64,000 nucleotides of DNA, taken from positions 22,483 through 86,482 of the forward strand of contig CAJUBR010000003.1 of assembly GCA_910584695.1 (NCBI GenBank), read 5' to 3'. The notes below the pieces were generated by a model, which saw nothing but the letters and a program-made list of their open reading frames with translations, did not search any database and was not told the origin of the DNA. The position numbers were made by a program, and so were the translations under genes. This document shows positions 1 through 8,304 of the stretch, one piece after another. Source of the DNA: an uncultured Lachnospiraceae bacterium. GTDB taxonomy: Bacteria; Bacillota; Clostridia; Lachnospirales; Lachnospiraceae. Position 1 is the first letter of the stretch. Every line of letters begins with the position of its first letter.

Positions 1-19
1 CCGTTCCCCTTTAAAAAAG

Positions 20-280
20 CTAATCTTTTTCTAAGTCAGGTGTTTTACAAGCTTCCTTTGAATGCTTTAACTTTAACTCTTGTGGTTCTTCCTTCGAATC
101 CCCATGAAGCAGATGCGTAAACCACATAAAAACCCACAAAACAACAGGCACTACAAAGGATAAAAATAACAATCCATAAAAATACGGACTTTTTATAATA
201 CCACAAATCAATGTCCCGATTACCAGCCCTGAAATTAATAAAACAATCAGTCCTGCAACAATTCTTCTTATCTTATTCAT
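20..280 (-). CDS. small two-TM membrane protein, unknown function
   Basis: 86-residue protein not recognised as a named family. It has two hydrophobic stretches (about residues 6-28 and 32-55) and a charged, Lys/Glu-rich cytoplasmic-type tail of about 25 residues. The start chosen is the ATG at 280, because a GGAG lies 9 bases upstream; in-frame ATGs further upstream are too close to that site or precede it. It overlaps the end of rarA by 8 bases, so it is probably translationally coupled to it. The stop lies 20 bases from the window edge, so what follows cannot be seen. Confidence 0.6.
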   Translation of the reverse strand: MNKIRRIVAGLIVLLISGLVIGTLICGIIKSPYFYGLLFLSFVVPVVLWVFMWFTHLLHGDSKEEPQELKLKHSKEACKTPDLEKD

Positions 281-1601
281 TTTCATAATCTCCATATAAA
301 CCATCTAAGTATTCCCGTACATCTTTTTCATGACCATTTACAGTCGGATGGTAAAACCGTACATCTTTTATTTCATCCGGCAGATACTGCTGTTTCACAA
401 AATGTCCCGGATAATCATGAGGATAAAGGTAACCCACATGCCCTAATTCTTTCGAACCTTTGTAATGGGCATCCCGTAAATGCGGCGGAACCGTTCCGGT
501 TTTTTGGTTGCGAACTGTTTCCAAGGCATTAAAAATCGCATTCGTAACTGCATTTGATTTCGGAGCACACGCTACATAGATTGCCGCATTGGCAAGTATA
601 ATCTGTGCTTCCGGCATCCCCACTCTTTCAACTGCCTGTGCACAAGCCACTGCGGTCTGAATGGCACCGGGGTCCGCAATTCCAACATCCTCACTGGCAC
701 AAATCATGATCCGTCTTGCAATAAAGGTAACACTCTCTCCCGCCTGAAGCATTTTTGCGAGATAATACACTGCTGCATCCGGATCAGATCCCCTCATGCT
801 TTTAATGAAAGCGGAAATGGTATCATAATGATTATCTCCATCCTTGTCATAACGGACAGCTCTTCTTTGAATACACTCCTCTGCCACCGGCAACGTAATA
901 TAAATCTTACCGTCCTCTGACGGCTTTGTTGTAAGAACTCCTAATTCAATCGCATTTAATGCACTTCTGGCATCCCCTTCACTCATATCTGCCAAAAAAT
1001 CTAATGCTTCATCACTGATAGCTGCGTGATAAGCACCCATACCCTTTTGGGTATCATACACGGCCCGCTTAATCAGTTCCTTAATATCTTCCTTTCCCAG
1101 TGGCTCTAACCGAAATATATGGGAACGGGAAATCAATGCCCCGTTTACCTCAAAATAAGGATTTTCCGTTGTAGCTCCAATCAAAATGATGGTTCCGTCT
1201 TCCACAAAGGGAAGAAGATAGTCCTGCTGTGCCTTATTAAACCGATGTATCTCGTCCACAAATAAAATGGTTTTTTTCTGATACATTCCGTAATGTTCTT
1301 TCGCCTCCTTTACCACCTGTTCCATATCTTTTTTTCCTGCAGTCGTGGCATTTAACGATGTAAAAATAGAACTGGTGGTATTGGCAATTACCATAGCCAA
1401 AGTCGTCTTGCCGGTTCCCGGCGGACCATAGAAAATAATAGAGCCTAACTTATCTGCCTCAATAGCCCGGTAAAGCAGTTTATCTTTTCCTAAAATATGT
1501 TTTTGGCCAACAACCTCATCTATGGTTGTTGGCCGGAGTCTCTTTGCCAAAGGTGATTCCTTTTCCATATTCACTTCTCTCATAAAGTCAAATAAATCCA
1601 T
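273..1601 (-). CDS. rarA: RarA/MgsA replication-associated recombination AAA+ ATPase
   Basis: 442-residue AAA+ ATPase of the clamp-loader-like RarA (MgsA, WRNIP1) family, which acts at stalled replication forks. The Walker A motif GPPGTGKT is at residues 59-66 and the Walker B region FVDEIHRF at about 114-121, followed by sensor 1 (ATTENP). The C-terminal half is the family tetramerisation region, with the conserved segment around DAHYKG and LPDE near the end. Length is normal for the family. The start at 1601 is preferred because AGAGG lies 6 bases upstream; an in-frame ATG two codons earlier overlaps that site. It lies 15 bases after the receiver gene and is probably cotranscribed with it. 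Confidence 0.96.
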   Translation of the reverse strand: MDLFDFMREVNMEKESPLAKRLRPTTIDEVVGQKHILGKDKLLYRAIEADKLGSIIFYGPPGTGKTTLAMVIANTTSSIFTSLNATTAGKKDMEQVVKEAKEHYGMYQKKTILFVDEIHRFNKAQQDYLLPFVEDGTIILIGATTENPYFEVNGALISRSHIFRLEPLGKEDIKELIKRAVYDTQKGMGAYHAAISDEALDFLADMSEGDARSALNAIELGVLTTKPSEDGKIYITLPVAEECIQRRAVRYDKDGDNHYDTISAFIKSMRGSDPDAAVYYLAKMLQAGESVTFIARRIMICASEDVGIADPGAIQTAVACAQAVERVGMPEAQIILANAAIYVACAPKSNAVTNAIFNALETVRNQKTGTVPPHLRDAHYKGSKELGHVGYLYPHDYPGHFVKQQYLPDEIKDVRFYHPTVNGHEKDVREYLDGLYGDYENE

Positions 1602-1616
1602 AACCATCCTCTATAC

Positions 1617-2021
1617 TCATTCTGTTCTCTTTTGAAATCCCATTCTATTCAGCATCTCTTCAAATTTCTCTACAATAATGGGTTTACAGATATATGCATC
1701 ATAGTCATTACACACCTGAATACTATCCAATGCCACCTCATCCAGAGCACTAATCATAATTACCTTTGACTGTGTTTCCTTGTAAATCCCGTATTTGTTT
1801 TCTGCTTCTCTGACTGCCTCCAATGTTTTATAACCATCTAACCGGCTCATCATAATATCCAGACAAATAATATCAAACAACTGGTGATTTTCCAATGCCG
1901 TTACTGCTTCTTCTACTGCAGAAATACCATTATCGACCACCACCACTTCTCCATACTGGGAAAATATTCTTTCTAAAAATCTTCTATTTACAAAATCATC
2001 ATCTGCAATTAATATTCTCAT
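1617..2021 (-). CDS. stand-alone CheY-like response regulator receiver
   Basis: 134-residue single-domain receiver with no output domain. The acidic pocket D7-D8-D9, phospho-acceptor D55 (in CLDIMM), S91 and K113 (CKPI) are all present, so it should be phosphorylatable. The start is the ATG at 2021, preceded by GGAGG at 6-base spacing. No histidine kinase is adjacent. The neighbours are tetR upstream and rarA downstream, so its partner is unknown. It is clearly distinct from the flagellar CheY at 21606-21968, and resembles orphan receivers of clostridia rather than chemotaxis CheY. Confidence 0.9.
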   Translation of the reverse strand: MRILIADDDFVNRRFLERIFSQYGEVVVVDNGISAVEEAVTALENHQLFDIICLDIMMSRLDGYKTLEAVREAENKYGIYKETQSKVIMISALDEVALDSIQVCNDYDAYICKPIIVEKFEEMLNRMGFQKRTE

Positions 2022-2077
2022 AAGAATCCTCCAAATCATCTACACAATCTAAATTATGTCCTACCTATATACGGATG

Positions 2078-2677
2078 CTATGAATCGGATTGGTTCCGTA
2101 TCAAATCTGCCATCTTGTCAAGTATGGATTGGGCTGCCTGATTATGACTTTTATTCTCATAATAGATTCTTCGGTTTAATAAATCTCTGGTAAGACTCCC
2201 CATGAAAATATTAGTCAGCTCTTCTGAAGTAAAAGTATCTATAATTTCTTTTTCCTTCATTGCTGCGTCAAATTCCTTCCTTAAAAAGCTGGTTCTTAAA
2301 TCAATCGCTGCGGAAATACTTTCTCTGGTGTTGACATTATGCAATAATTCTTCATAATTCAATACAATCGCAGACAATTCTTTGTATCCATCATAATAAG
2401 TCCCATATGTCTTCAACAATTCCAAAACCTTATCCAAATGTGAAATCTCTTTCGATTCAATTGTAGCAATTATACCATCATCAAATTTAGTAAATAGATT
2501 AACCACTTCCACCAAAACTTCTTCAATACCGCCAAAATACCGGTAAAGCAAAGACTCCGACATGTTTTCCCTCATTGCAAGCGTCTTTGTAGTAAGCGAA
2601 GCCAGTCCTGATTCACTTATGATTTCAATAGCAGAAGCAATAATTCGATCTTTTCTGTTAACAAAATTATTATTCAT
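2078..2677 (-). CDS. TetR/AcrR family transcriptional regulator
   Basis: 199-residue regulator. The N-terminal 50 residues form the TetR helix-turn-helix: the RKDRIIASAIEIISESG start, a TTKTLAMR segment and the ESLLYRYFGG recognition helix are seen. The C-terminal ligand-binding region is not assignable to a ligand. The start at 2677 (MNNN) follows GGGGG at 6-base spacing; the upstream in-frame TTG is less likely. A consensus promoter and a perfect 14-base palindrome lie just upstream, suggesting autorepression. No obvious efflux pump or target gene is adjacent. Confidence 0.9.
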   Translation of the reverse strand: MNNNFVNRKDRIIASAIEIISESGLASLTTKTLAMRENMSESLLYRYFGGIEEVLVEVVNLFTKFDDGIIATIESKEISHLDKVLELLKTYGTYYDGYKELSAIVLNYEELLHNVNTRESISAAIDLRTSFLRKEFDAAMKEKEIIDTFTSEELTNIFMGSLTRDLLNRRIYYENKSHNQAAQSILDKMADLIRNQSDS

Positions 2678-2695
2678 ATGTATCCCCCACATTTG

Positions 2696-2709
2696 TGAAT
2701 TATAATTCA
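2696..2709 (-). promoter_or_regulatory. palindromic candidate operator of tetR
   Basis: TGAATTATAATTCA is a perfect 14-base palindrome lying between the -10 box and the ribosome binding site of the tetR gene. This is where an autorepressor of the TetR family would commonly bind. The assignment to this regulator is inference from position and symmetry. Confidence 0.55.
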
Positions 2710-2715
2710 GCTTAT

Positions 2716-2744
2716 ATTTTATGGCATACCGGCCTTTTTGTCAA
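2716..2744 (-). promoter_or_regulatory. sigma-A type promoter of tetR
   Basis: On the minus strand TTGACA (2739-2744) and TAAAAT (2716-2721) are separated by exactly 17 bases. The predicted transcription start is about 30 bases before the tetR start codon, just inside or beside the palindrome at 2696-2709. Confidence 0.8.
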
Positions 2745-2772
2745 CAGAATAATCCCTCTTTCGATACACTGC

Positions 2773-3747
2773 TCAACTGCTTTTTCCATAAATATTGACT
2801 TTATCTTTCTCCCTGTCATAATAATAAATATGATCTGACAACAGATCAATCAGCCCTACCGCACTGTTGTTTGCCTCCGCTACCAGATTTGAGAGAAATT
2901 CAGGTTCTGTTTCTGTATTTTCCGGCACCAACATAACTTCATGTATACTGGAGGGTAAAATAAAAATATTGGAATCCTGTACTTTTGCAAAATGCCTTAG
3001 TACATTATCATATAAGATACAGGTTGCTCCGTTAATTCCGGTGTCATTTGTAAGTACATACATATTTACTTTATTTTCTTTATCTTCAAACTCTGTCATA
3101 TCAGCAAGCAGCTCTTTGGACAGAATATCCGGCTCTTTTTGCTTTAAACAGTCCGAGATTACTCTGGCAAGGGAATCCATCTGCCACGGAAACTCTCTCA
3201 TTGTATTAAAAAGTGCAATCTGATAAAGGTCTTCCAATGCCACATTCCATTCGGTAAACTCTGTGTTGGATATTAGAGAACTTGCGATTCCAATCCGGTT
3301 CTTACTTGCGATATATCGAAATGTGACTGCCAGATCCAAATATTTTTTATAAGGACAGTTCTTCAGCAGTTCTTTATTCCTTTCATAGTTTACCAAGCGA
3401 AGTACAATCTGATCCTTTACGTTTAAAAAATTTGTAATATCCTCTACCTTAAAGTCACGTTCTTCCTTTGCATTTTGATATTGATAAATGATTTCTTCCA
3501 TAATTACAGTAAGAGGTTTTCCCATCTGATAACTTTCAAAATAAGAATTCAGATAAATATTAGGAGTGACCTTATCTTCTTTTCCTCGGATGGTAATCCC
3601 GTCTAAAACAATTCCGTTATTCTTTATCACCTTATGTAGTTCTACTTTATAAGATTCTTTTTTTTCTTCCTTGGAGTTATACGAATATGCCCCCATTATC
3701 TCTGCAAGATTTTCCTTAATATATTCTAAAAATTCCTGATAATTCAT
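2773..3747 (-). CDS. DUF5688 family protein
   Basis: 324-residue soluble protein matching the DUF5688 family as I know it from Lachnospiraceae, where several paralogues per genome occur and no function is established. Visible features are an N-terminal FLEYIKENL segment, a central hydrophobic-charged region, a run reading DTGINGATCILYD at about 232-244, and a C-terminal segment around SSIHEVMLVP followed by a tail ending in YYYDREKDKVNIYGKSS. No signal peptide, membrane span or catalytic motif is evident. The start is supported by AGAGGAG at 8 bases. It has its own promoter at 3935-3963 and is separated from the flagellar cluster by 259 bases. Confidence 0.75.
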   Translation of the reverse strand: MNYQEFLEYIKENLAEIMGAYSYNSKEEKKESYKVELHKVIKNNGIVLDGITIRGKEDKVTPNIYLNSYFESYQMGKPLTVIMEEIIYQYQNAKEERDFKVEDITNFLNVKDQIVLRLVNYERNKELLKNCPYKKYLDLAVTFRYIASKNRIGIASSLISNTEFTEWNVALEDLYQIALFNTMREFPWQMDSLARVISDCLKQKEPDILSKELLADMTEFEDKENKVNMYVLTNDTGINGATCILYDNVLRHFAKVQDSNIFILPSSIHEVMLVPENTETEPEFLSNLVAEANNSAVGLIDLLSDHIYYYDREKDKVNIYGKSS

Positions 3748-3934
3748 AAATACGTTCTCCTCTGCTTCTATTAGTTGTATATCCTTTATTCTATGTTGCT
3801 TTCATTAATGGAAAAATAGAGAAACTAACTGTAACCTGCCATTCAGGCCTTTCGATATATCCTTATAAAATGAGAAATTGATACGAATGTATCACAGATA
3901 AAAAAATAAGCCTTATCCAATATGTGTATGACTT

Positions 3935-3963
3935 ATCATACCGAATAAAGCTCTCCTCGTCAA
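3935..3963 (-). promoter_or_regulatory. sigma-A type promoter of the DUF5688 gene
   Basis: TTGACG (3958-3963) and TATGAT (3935-3940) on the minus strand with a 17-base spacer. This gives a leader of about 180 bases before the DUF5688 start at 3747. A 7-base stem (ATAAGTC/GGCTTAT) followed by seven T lies right after the predicted start, and could attenuate or end a leader RNA. That last point is weak. Confidence 0.65.
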
Positions 3964-4006
3964 GTACTTTTTCAACTTTTATACTCCATCAATTTTTTAT
4001 GATTTT

Positions 4007-4576
4007 TCAATGCTCTGAAATCGCCTCCGCAATATCTTGAAAACTCATTCCCTTTTTCAGAGCATATTCCCCTACCCGAATCCGGCTGGCATATCCGTTT
4101 TTTACAAGATATGTGTCAAACTCATCCGCATTTTCAATCAATCCTGCCTTATGCAGCTTCTGGCAAACCGCATAAGAGGTAGAGCCTCCGTCAATCTTAA
4201 TAGTAACGGTTTCTCCTTTTTCCTCTGCCGCAGTTTCCGCTTGCGTTGTCTGCTCTTGTGTTGTAACCTCTGTTGTCTGCTCCTTTTTACTTTCTGAATC
4301 TGTAGCAGCCGAATCCTTTTTAGAAGTTCCATCTGTGTCTTTTACCGCCGTATCTTTGTTATCTTCTTTTGAGGTTTCTTTTGCCGGATCTTCCTGTTTT
4401 GAAATCAGGTTCTCCAAAGGATCTTCCTGTTTCACCATTCCAAGCTCTTTTGCCCGATTTATAATCTGCTCATCCGTCATTTTACCTGATTCACCGGTTT
4501 GGTATGCTGTAAAAAATATAACACATGAAAAGATAATGCCAACACCTAAACCTCTTAAAAAATACTTTAACTTCAT
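4007..4576 (-). CDS. membrane-anchored protein with MltG/YceG N-domain (LysM-like), no catalytic domain
   Basis: 189 residues. A single N-terminal membrane segment (about 7-26) is followed by a low-complexity Lys/Asp/Thr/Glu-rich linker (about 50-120). A C-terminal domain (about 122-189) has the pattern of the LysM-like N-domain of endolytic transglycosylase MltG (IDGGSTSYAV, KAGLIENADEF, RVGEYALKKGMSFQDIAEAI). Full MltG is about 340-380 residues and carries a catalytic Glu region, which is absent, so a peptidoglycan- or protein-binding role is more likely than lytic activity. It is the last gene of the flagellar cluster, 2 bases after the DUF6115 gene, and the start follows AGGAG. Confidence 0.7.
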   Translation of the reverse strand: MKLKYFLRGLGVGIIFSCVIFFTAYQTGESGKMTDEQIINRAKELGMVKQEDPLENLISKQEDPAKETSKEDNKDTAVKDTDGTSKKDSAATDSESKKEQTTEVTTQEQTTQAETAAEEKGETVTIKIDGGSTSYAVCQKLHKAGLIENADEFDTYLVKNGYASRIRVGEYALKKGMSFQDIAEAISEH

Positions 4577-4578
4577 TT

Positions 4579-5520
4579 TTATTCTCCTTGGTACAAATCA
4601 ATCACAAGCTTTACTTCACCAACCCCAAGACCCAGTTGTTTTGCAATTTCAATAATACTTTCACCGTTTTTGTAAAGCTCTAATATAATATCGTTGGAAT
4701 TTTCCCCTTCCATATATTCCTCCTCCAATGCTTCGTCAAAGTCAAGTTCCATCTGGTCAATTTTTTCAAATACGTCATCCATATCCTGAGTTTCTTCCTC
4801 TATTAAAACAGGATTCGTTTTATTTACTTTTCCGTTATCGCCAGACTCCCTTTCCAATTTCTCATCCGGTTCTTTCTCATCATGCATAGCCTCAGTTTCC
4901 GTTGCTTTTTCTATTTCCTGTTCCCGTTTTTGTTCTGATATCCCCTCTTGCTGTATAATTCGTTCCACATCCTGTTTTGTATTATCCTTCAGCTTTCTTA
5001 ATGCACTTAGCTGATCAATTGCCGACTGTCTTTTCTCCATTTCTTTCACTTCAGCTATTTTCTTCTTTTCCTCAGCTATCCTTTTATTTTCCTCGTCTAT
5101 CTGGGACAGCAGCTCCTTCACTTGATAATGAACCTGATTCACTTCTCTTACTGTATTCATGATTTCTTTTTGTTTGTCATCTAACATACTGTAAAGAAAC
5201 ATTACTTCCTTGTGATTTTTTTCAATTTCCTCACATACCGCAACTGCATAGTCTCCCAATGCCATTGTTTTTTCATTTGCCATACTGGCCAGAGATTCAT
5301 TCGTTTCATAGAGAATATCCTTTGCCTGTTTTGCAATCACATCTTCGATTTTGCGTTTAATAATCTGCAATTCCCTGTCAGAAAATTCATAATCCTCATT
5401 CACTGTAAGCAGATCAATATTAAAATTATCTTCTCTTTTTTCAAATCTTTCCGAAATAAAAAAGCTTGAAAAAATCATTATAATACCTATAATCATCATT
5501 ACTACTACTGAACTTGTCAT
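4579..5520 (-). CDS. DUF6115-type membrane coiled-coil protein at the swrB position
   Basis: 313 residues. An N-terminal membrane segment (about 4-23) is followed by a long Glu/Lys-rich region predicted as coiled coil (about 80-175), an acidic stretch (about 215-270) and a C-terminal helix-turn-helix-like segment (about 278-313, with YKNGESIIEIAKQLGLGVGE). The N-anchor, coiled coil and C-terminal 'GxSxxEIAKxLGxGxGEV' arrangement resembles proteins annotated DUF6115. In B. subtilis the fla/che gene after sigD is swrB, a membrane-anchored activator of basal-body assembly with a similar layout. Functional equivalence is inference; here fapA and a small gene lie between it and sigD. Confidence 0.65.
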   Translation of the reverse strand: MTSSVVVMMIIGIIMIFSSFFISERFEKREDNFNIDLLTVNEDYEFSDRELQIIKRKIEDVIAKQAKDILYETNESLASMANEKTMALGDYAVAVCEEIEKNHKEVMFLYSMLDDKQKEIMNTVREVNQVHYQVKELLSQIDEENKRIAEEKKKIAEVKEMEKRQSAIDQLSALRKLKDNTKQDVERIIQQEGISEQKREQEIEKATETEAMHDEKEPDEKLERESGDNGKVNKTNPVLIEEETQDMDDVFEKIDQMELDFDEALEEEYMEGENSNDIILELYKNGESIIEIAKQLGLGVGEVKLVIDLYQGE

Positions 5521-5534
5521 TTTACACTCCCGTT

Positions 5535-5873
5535 TTATATCTGTATATTAATTCTTGGCTGTTTGTCATCCGTGTAATCTTTTTGTTTTACTGTTAGCTC
5601 ATCGGCTTCCATATCGGATTGCCTTTTCTTTTTATGACGTTTTCTTAAATCCTGGTAAGTTCCATTACCCTCTTCTTTCGCATCATATTGATATTCGGCA
5701 AATTCATTTGCATCCTTTTTTATTACGGTCTCACTATTGTGTTTTACTTCCCGTTTTACTTCATTTGCCGCATATGTATTTTCGTTTACTACTCTCTGAT
5801 TTTCATGCTGTTGGTTTGTTCCGACAGACTCTGTACGGGGAAGCAGCATTTGCATTTCAACCGGACGTATCAT
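5535..5873 (-). CDS. small hydrophilic protein, unknown
   Basis: 112 residues, highly charged and Asn/Gln/Lys/Glu-rich with no membrane segment and no recognised domain. A basic patch (RKRHKKKR, about residues 77-84) is followed by an acidic tail. A ribosome binding site (AAGGAGG, 7 bases before the ATG at 5873) supports translation. It lies 12 bases after fapA and 14 before the DUF6115 gene in the flagellar tail of the cluster. Low complexity suggests disorder, perhaps an adaptor, but there is no evidence for a role. Confidence 0.55.
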   Translation of the reverse strand: MIRPVEMQMLLPRTESVGTNQQHENQRVVNENTYAANEVKREVKHNSETVIKKDANEFAEYQYDAKEEGNGTYQDLRKRHKKKRQSDMEADELTVKQKDYTDDKQPRINIQI

Positions 5874-5885
5874 GAAAAAACCTCC

Positions 5886-7490
5886 TTATACTATTGAAGT
5901 ACTCACCACATCGGCACCATCTGTTCTAAATTGACACCTTTTTTGAATATCCTTTACCGAATATACCCTATTGGAAATATAGATGCATACTCCGGGATAT
6001 ATCATCCTGTTTACCACTACACGACCATCCATATTATTTTCAATCTCTTTCTTCAGTGCTATATATTGGGCAGATTCCCTCTCCAGTTCTTCTTCTAATT
6101 TCTTAACGCCACGATCTGCCAGTTTCGTCAAATCAGTCTGACGCATCGCCGTTTTTCGTCCTTCTTCCATTCTTTTTCTGGTTACCTGCACAATTTGACG
6201 ATGTTTCAAAACTTCCTTCTGTTTTTCTTTAATTGTCATTGCTAATTTTTTAAACTTCTCTAACATCTCAGGATCAACTCCCACTTTTAAAGTTGTAACC
6301 GTATTCATTTTATTTCCAAATACACTGGCCTCAATTCTTTTTCCTGCTGATACGTTTCCTCCAATTAGAAATCCCTTTTTCCCACTTACAATAACGGTCT
6401 CTCCAGCAGTTAAATCAGAGTGAAGACTGGAACCTGCATTAATCACACGTCCCGCTTTTACCGTACAGCTTTCTAAAAATTTCGTAATAATATCATTCTC
6501 TGCCTGAAGAATTCCTTTCCCCATTCCCTGTACTCCACGTTTTAAAACAATGTTTCCTCCGGCTTTTAAAACTGCTCCCTCCACAACACCGTCTACTTCA
6601 ATATCACCGGAAGCTTCTACTGCAAAACCTGCACGGACATTTCCTGTAACATGTACATTCCCCTTATAACGAATATCTCCCGTTGATGCATCTACATCCG
6701 CCGGAACATTGTAGGTTCCTGATACAAACACCGTATCTCCTGTTAATTTAACATCTCCATCTATTTCCGAAAAAATCTTTGTCTGGTCATCCGACAATAT
6801 GATATTTTTACCGAATTTTAAACTTCTCTTTTTCGCCTTCGGAGGATAAACCTCCTCTCCGAACACATTAATCCCTGGTGCTCCCTCTTGTTCCGGGATT
6901 AATTCCGCCAGTAAATCCCCTTTTTTTATACTGACAAAAATATTAAGCTGATGAAAATCCACACTCCCGTCTTCTAACAGCAACGGTTTAGCGGTAGGAT
7001 CTGTATTAAATTTATAAATAATCTCTGCATCACGTCCCGGCACAACTGCTTTTCCTTTTGCAATGGGTATATCTCTGCAAAATTGTCTTCCTGCCATATA
7101 GGCATAAAGTACCTTTTTCGATATCCCATATGTAACCTTTGCACGTTCTAACTCATTGAGAATATCGTTTTCTGTCATATATTTTCCGTTCTTTGAGGGT
7201 GGATAAAAACGGACTACCGCTACCATCCCTTCATTTGTCACTCTTACCATTGCCATCTCAGGGACTTCTCCTATTACCTCAGAACTGACAAAAATTTCGG
7301 TTTCCTTATCTGCTTTGGAAACTGCATTGTTTAATTCCGATAGATTATAGCCTCTAATCCCGCACTTTTCCAAATAGGCAGCAAATTCCTGAATTGCAAT
7401 TCCTCTGCCACCTTCCTTCGCTGGATATATATATGCATATACACCGTCTTTTCGAATATCTAATTGAAAAAAGCCATTTGTATATTTCAT
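5886..7490 (-). CDS. fapA: FapA (DUF342) family protein
   Basis: 534-residue FapA/DUF342 protein. The family has an N-terminal domain and a central beta-helix built of repeated Gly/Val-rich turns, visible at about residues 230-400 (SGTYNVPADVDASTGDI, KGNVHVTGNVRAGFAVEA, GDIEVDGVVEGAVLKAGG). A C-terminal coiled coil follows (about 405-490). In Vibrio vulnificus FapA affects polar localisation of enzyme IIA-Glc and flagellation; in Firmicutes the gene often sits after sigD. The start at 7490 is chosen because AAAAGGAG lies 6 bases upstream; a longer in-frame ATG at 7517 overlaps the sigD stop but has no good site. Confidence 0.85.
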   Translation of the reverse strand: MKYTNGFFQLDIRKDGVYAYIYPAKEGGRGIAIQEFAAYLEKCGIRGYNLSELNNAVSKADKETEIFVSSEVIGEVPEMAMVRVTNEGMVAVVRFYPPSKNGKYMTENDILNELERAKVTYGISKKVLYAYMAGRQFCRDIPIAKGKAVVPGRDAEIIYKFNTDPTAKPLLLEDGSVDFHQLNIFVSIKKGDLLAELIPEQEGAPGINVFGEEVYPPKAKKRSLKFGKNIILSDDQTKIFSEIDGDVKLTGDTVFVSGTYNVPADVDASTGDIRYKGNVHVTGNVRAGFAVEASGDIEVDGVVEGAVLKAGGNIVLKRGVQGMGKGILQAENDIITKFLESCTVKAGRVINAGSSLHSDLTAGETVIVSGKKGFLIGGNVSAGKRIEASVFGNKMNTVTTLKVGVDPEMLEKFKKLAMTIKEKQKEVLKHRQIVQVTRKRMEEGRKTAMRQTDLTKLADRGVKKLEEELERESAQYIALKKEIENNMDGRVVVNRMIYPGVCIYISNRVYSVKDIQKRCQFRTDGADVVSTSIV

Positions 7491-7516
7491 TTCATACTCC
7501 TTTTCCACAACCCTCA

Positions 7517-8281
7517 TTATCCCATGAAAAATTCAAAATAACCACCCAAATGCTTCTTCATCTTTTCCAATGCCTTTGAATGAAGCTGCGATATTCTGGA
7601 TTCCGAAACCTCTAATACATTTGCAACTTCCTTTAAAGTAAGCTCTTCATAATAATATAATAAAACAACCTTCTTTTCCTTTTCTGTCAGCAACTCCAAT
7701 GCCTTCATCAGTATCTGCCGGATTTCTTCCCTGTCAACTGCCTGCTCCGGTTCCACATATACTGTATTCCGAAATTCTTTCACTCCACTTTCTGTTCCCT
7801 GTTCCATAAATTCATCCAATGAAGCAATATTGGAAATATTGGCAAGACCTTCCCAGCTTCTATATTCATCAAGGGAAATCCCTAATTCTTTTGCAATATC
7901 CTTATCCTTGTATTTCCCACCCTGTTCTTTTTCCAGTTTTGTAACTGCATTCTCAATCTGCTTTTGTTTTTGCCTGACAGACCTTGGTATCCAGTCCATC
8001 TTACGGATCTGATCAAGAATAGCTCCTCTAATCCGCAAACTGGCATAGGTTTCAAACTTAATTCCTTTCTCAAAATCAAATTTATCAATGGCATCAATCA
8101 GACCAAAAACCCCATAGCTTACTAAATCATCATATTCTACCGTATAACCCAGATACAAATTCAGACGACCCGCAACAAATTTCACCAGAGGAACATATTC
8201 GATAATAATCTGTTCTCTCAGTTTGTCAGACCTTGTTTTCGCATATTCCTCCCATAATTTATTTTTCTTTGTATCGTCCAT
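7517..8281 (-). CDS. sigD: flagellar sigma factor SigD/FliA (sigma-28)
   Basis: 254-residue FliA/WhiG-type sigma factor. Region 2 is recognisable (YDDLVSYGVFGLIDAIDKFD, about 50-69), then region 3 (DKDIAKELGISLDEYRSW) and region 4 with its helix-turn-helix (LKEVANVLEVSESRISQLH, near 220). It directs late flagellin, motility and chemotaxis promoters. The start at 8281 follows GGGGTG at 6 bases; a GTG three codons earlier overlaps that site. It lies near the end of the cluster, as in B. subtilis, where distance from the main promoter tunes its level. No flgM anti-sigma gene is in the window. Confidence 0.95.
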   Translation of the reverse strand: MDDTKKNKLWEEYAKTRSDKLREQIIIEYVPLVKFVAGRLNLYLGYTVEYDDLVSYGVFGLIDAIDKFDFEKGIKFETYASLRIRGAILDQIRKMDWIPRSVRQKQKQIENAVTKLEKEQGGKYKDKDIAKELGISLDEYRSWEGLANISNIASLDEFMEQGTESGVKEFRNTVYVEPEQAVDREEIRQILMKALELLTEKEKKVVLLYYYEELTLKEVANVLEVSESRISQLHSKALEKMKKHLGGYFEFFMG

Positions 8282-8304
8282 TCTACACACCCCGCGTATC
8301 AGTA

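Noticed and set aside
3905..3936. Leader terminator right after the DUF5688 promoter
   Set aside because: The stem has only 7 pairs with a GU and a 17-base AT-rich loop; the T-run alone is not enough. Noted in the promoter entry only.
4007..4576. Full MltG endolytic transglycosylase
   Set aside because: The protein is half the usual length and lacks the catalytic YceG core; only the LysM-like N-domain pattern is found.
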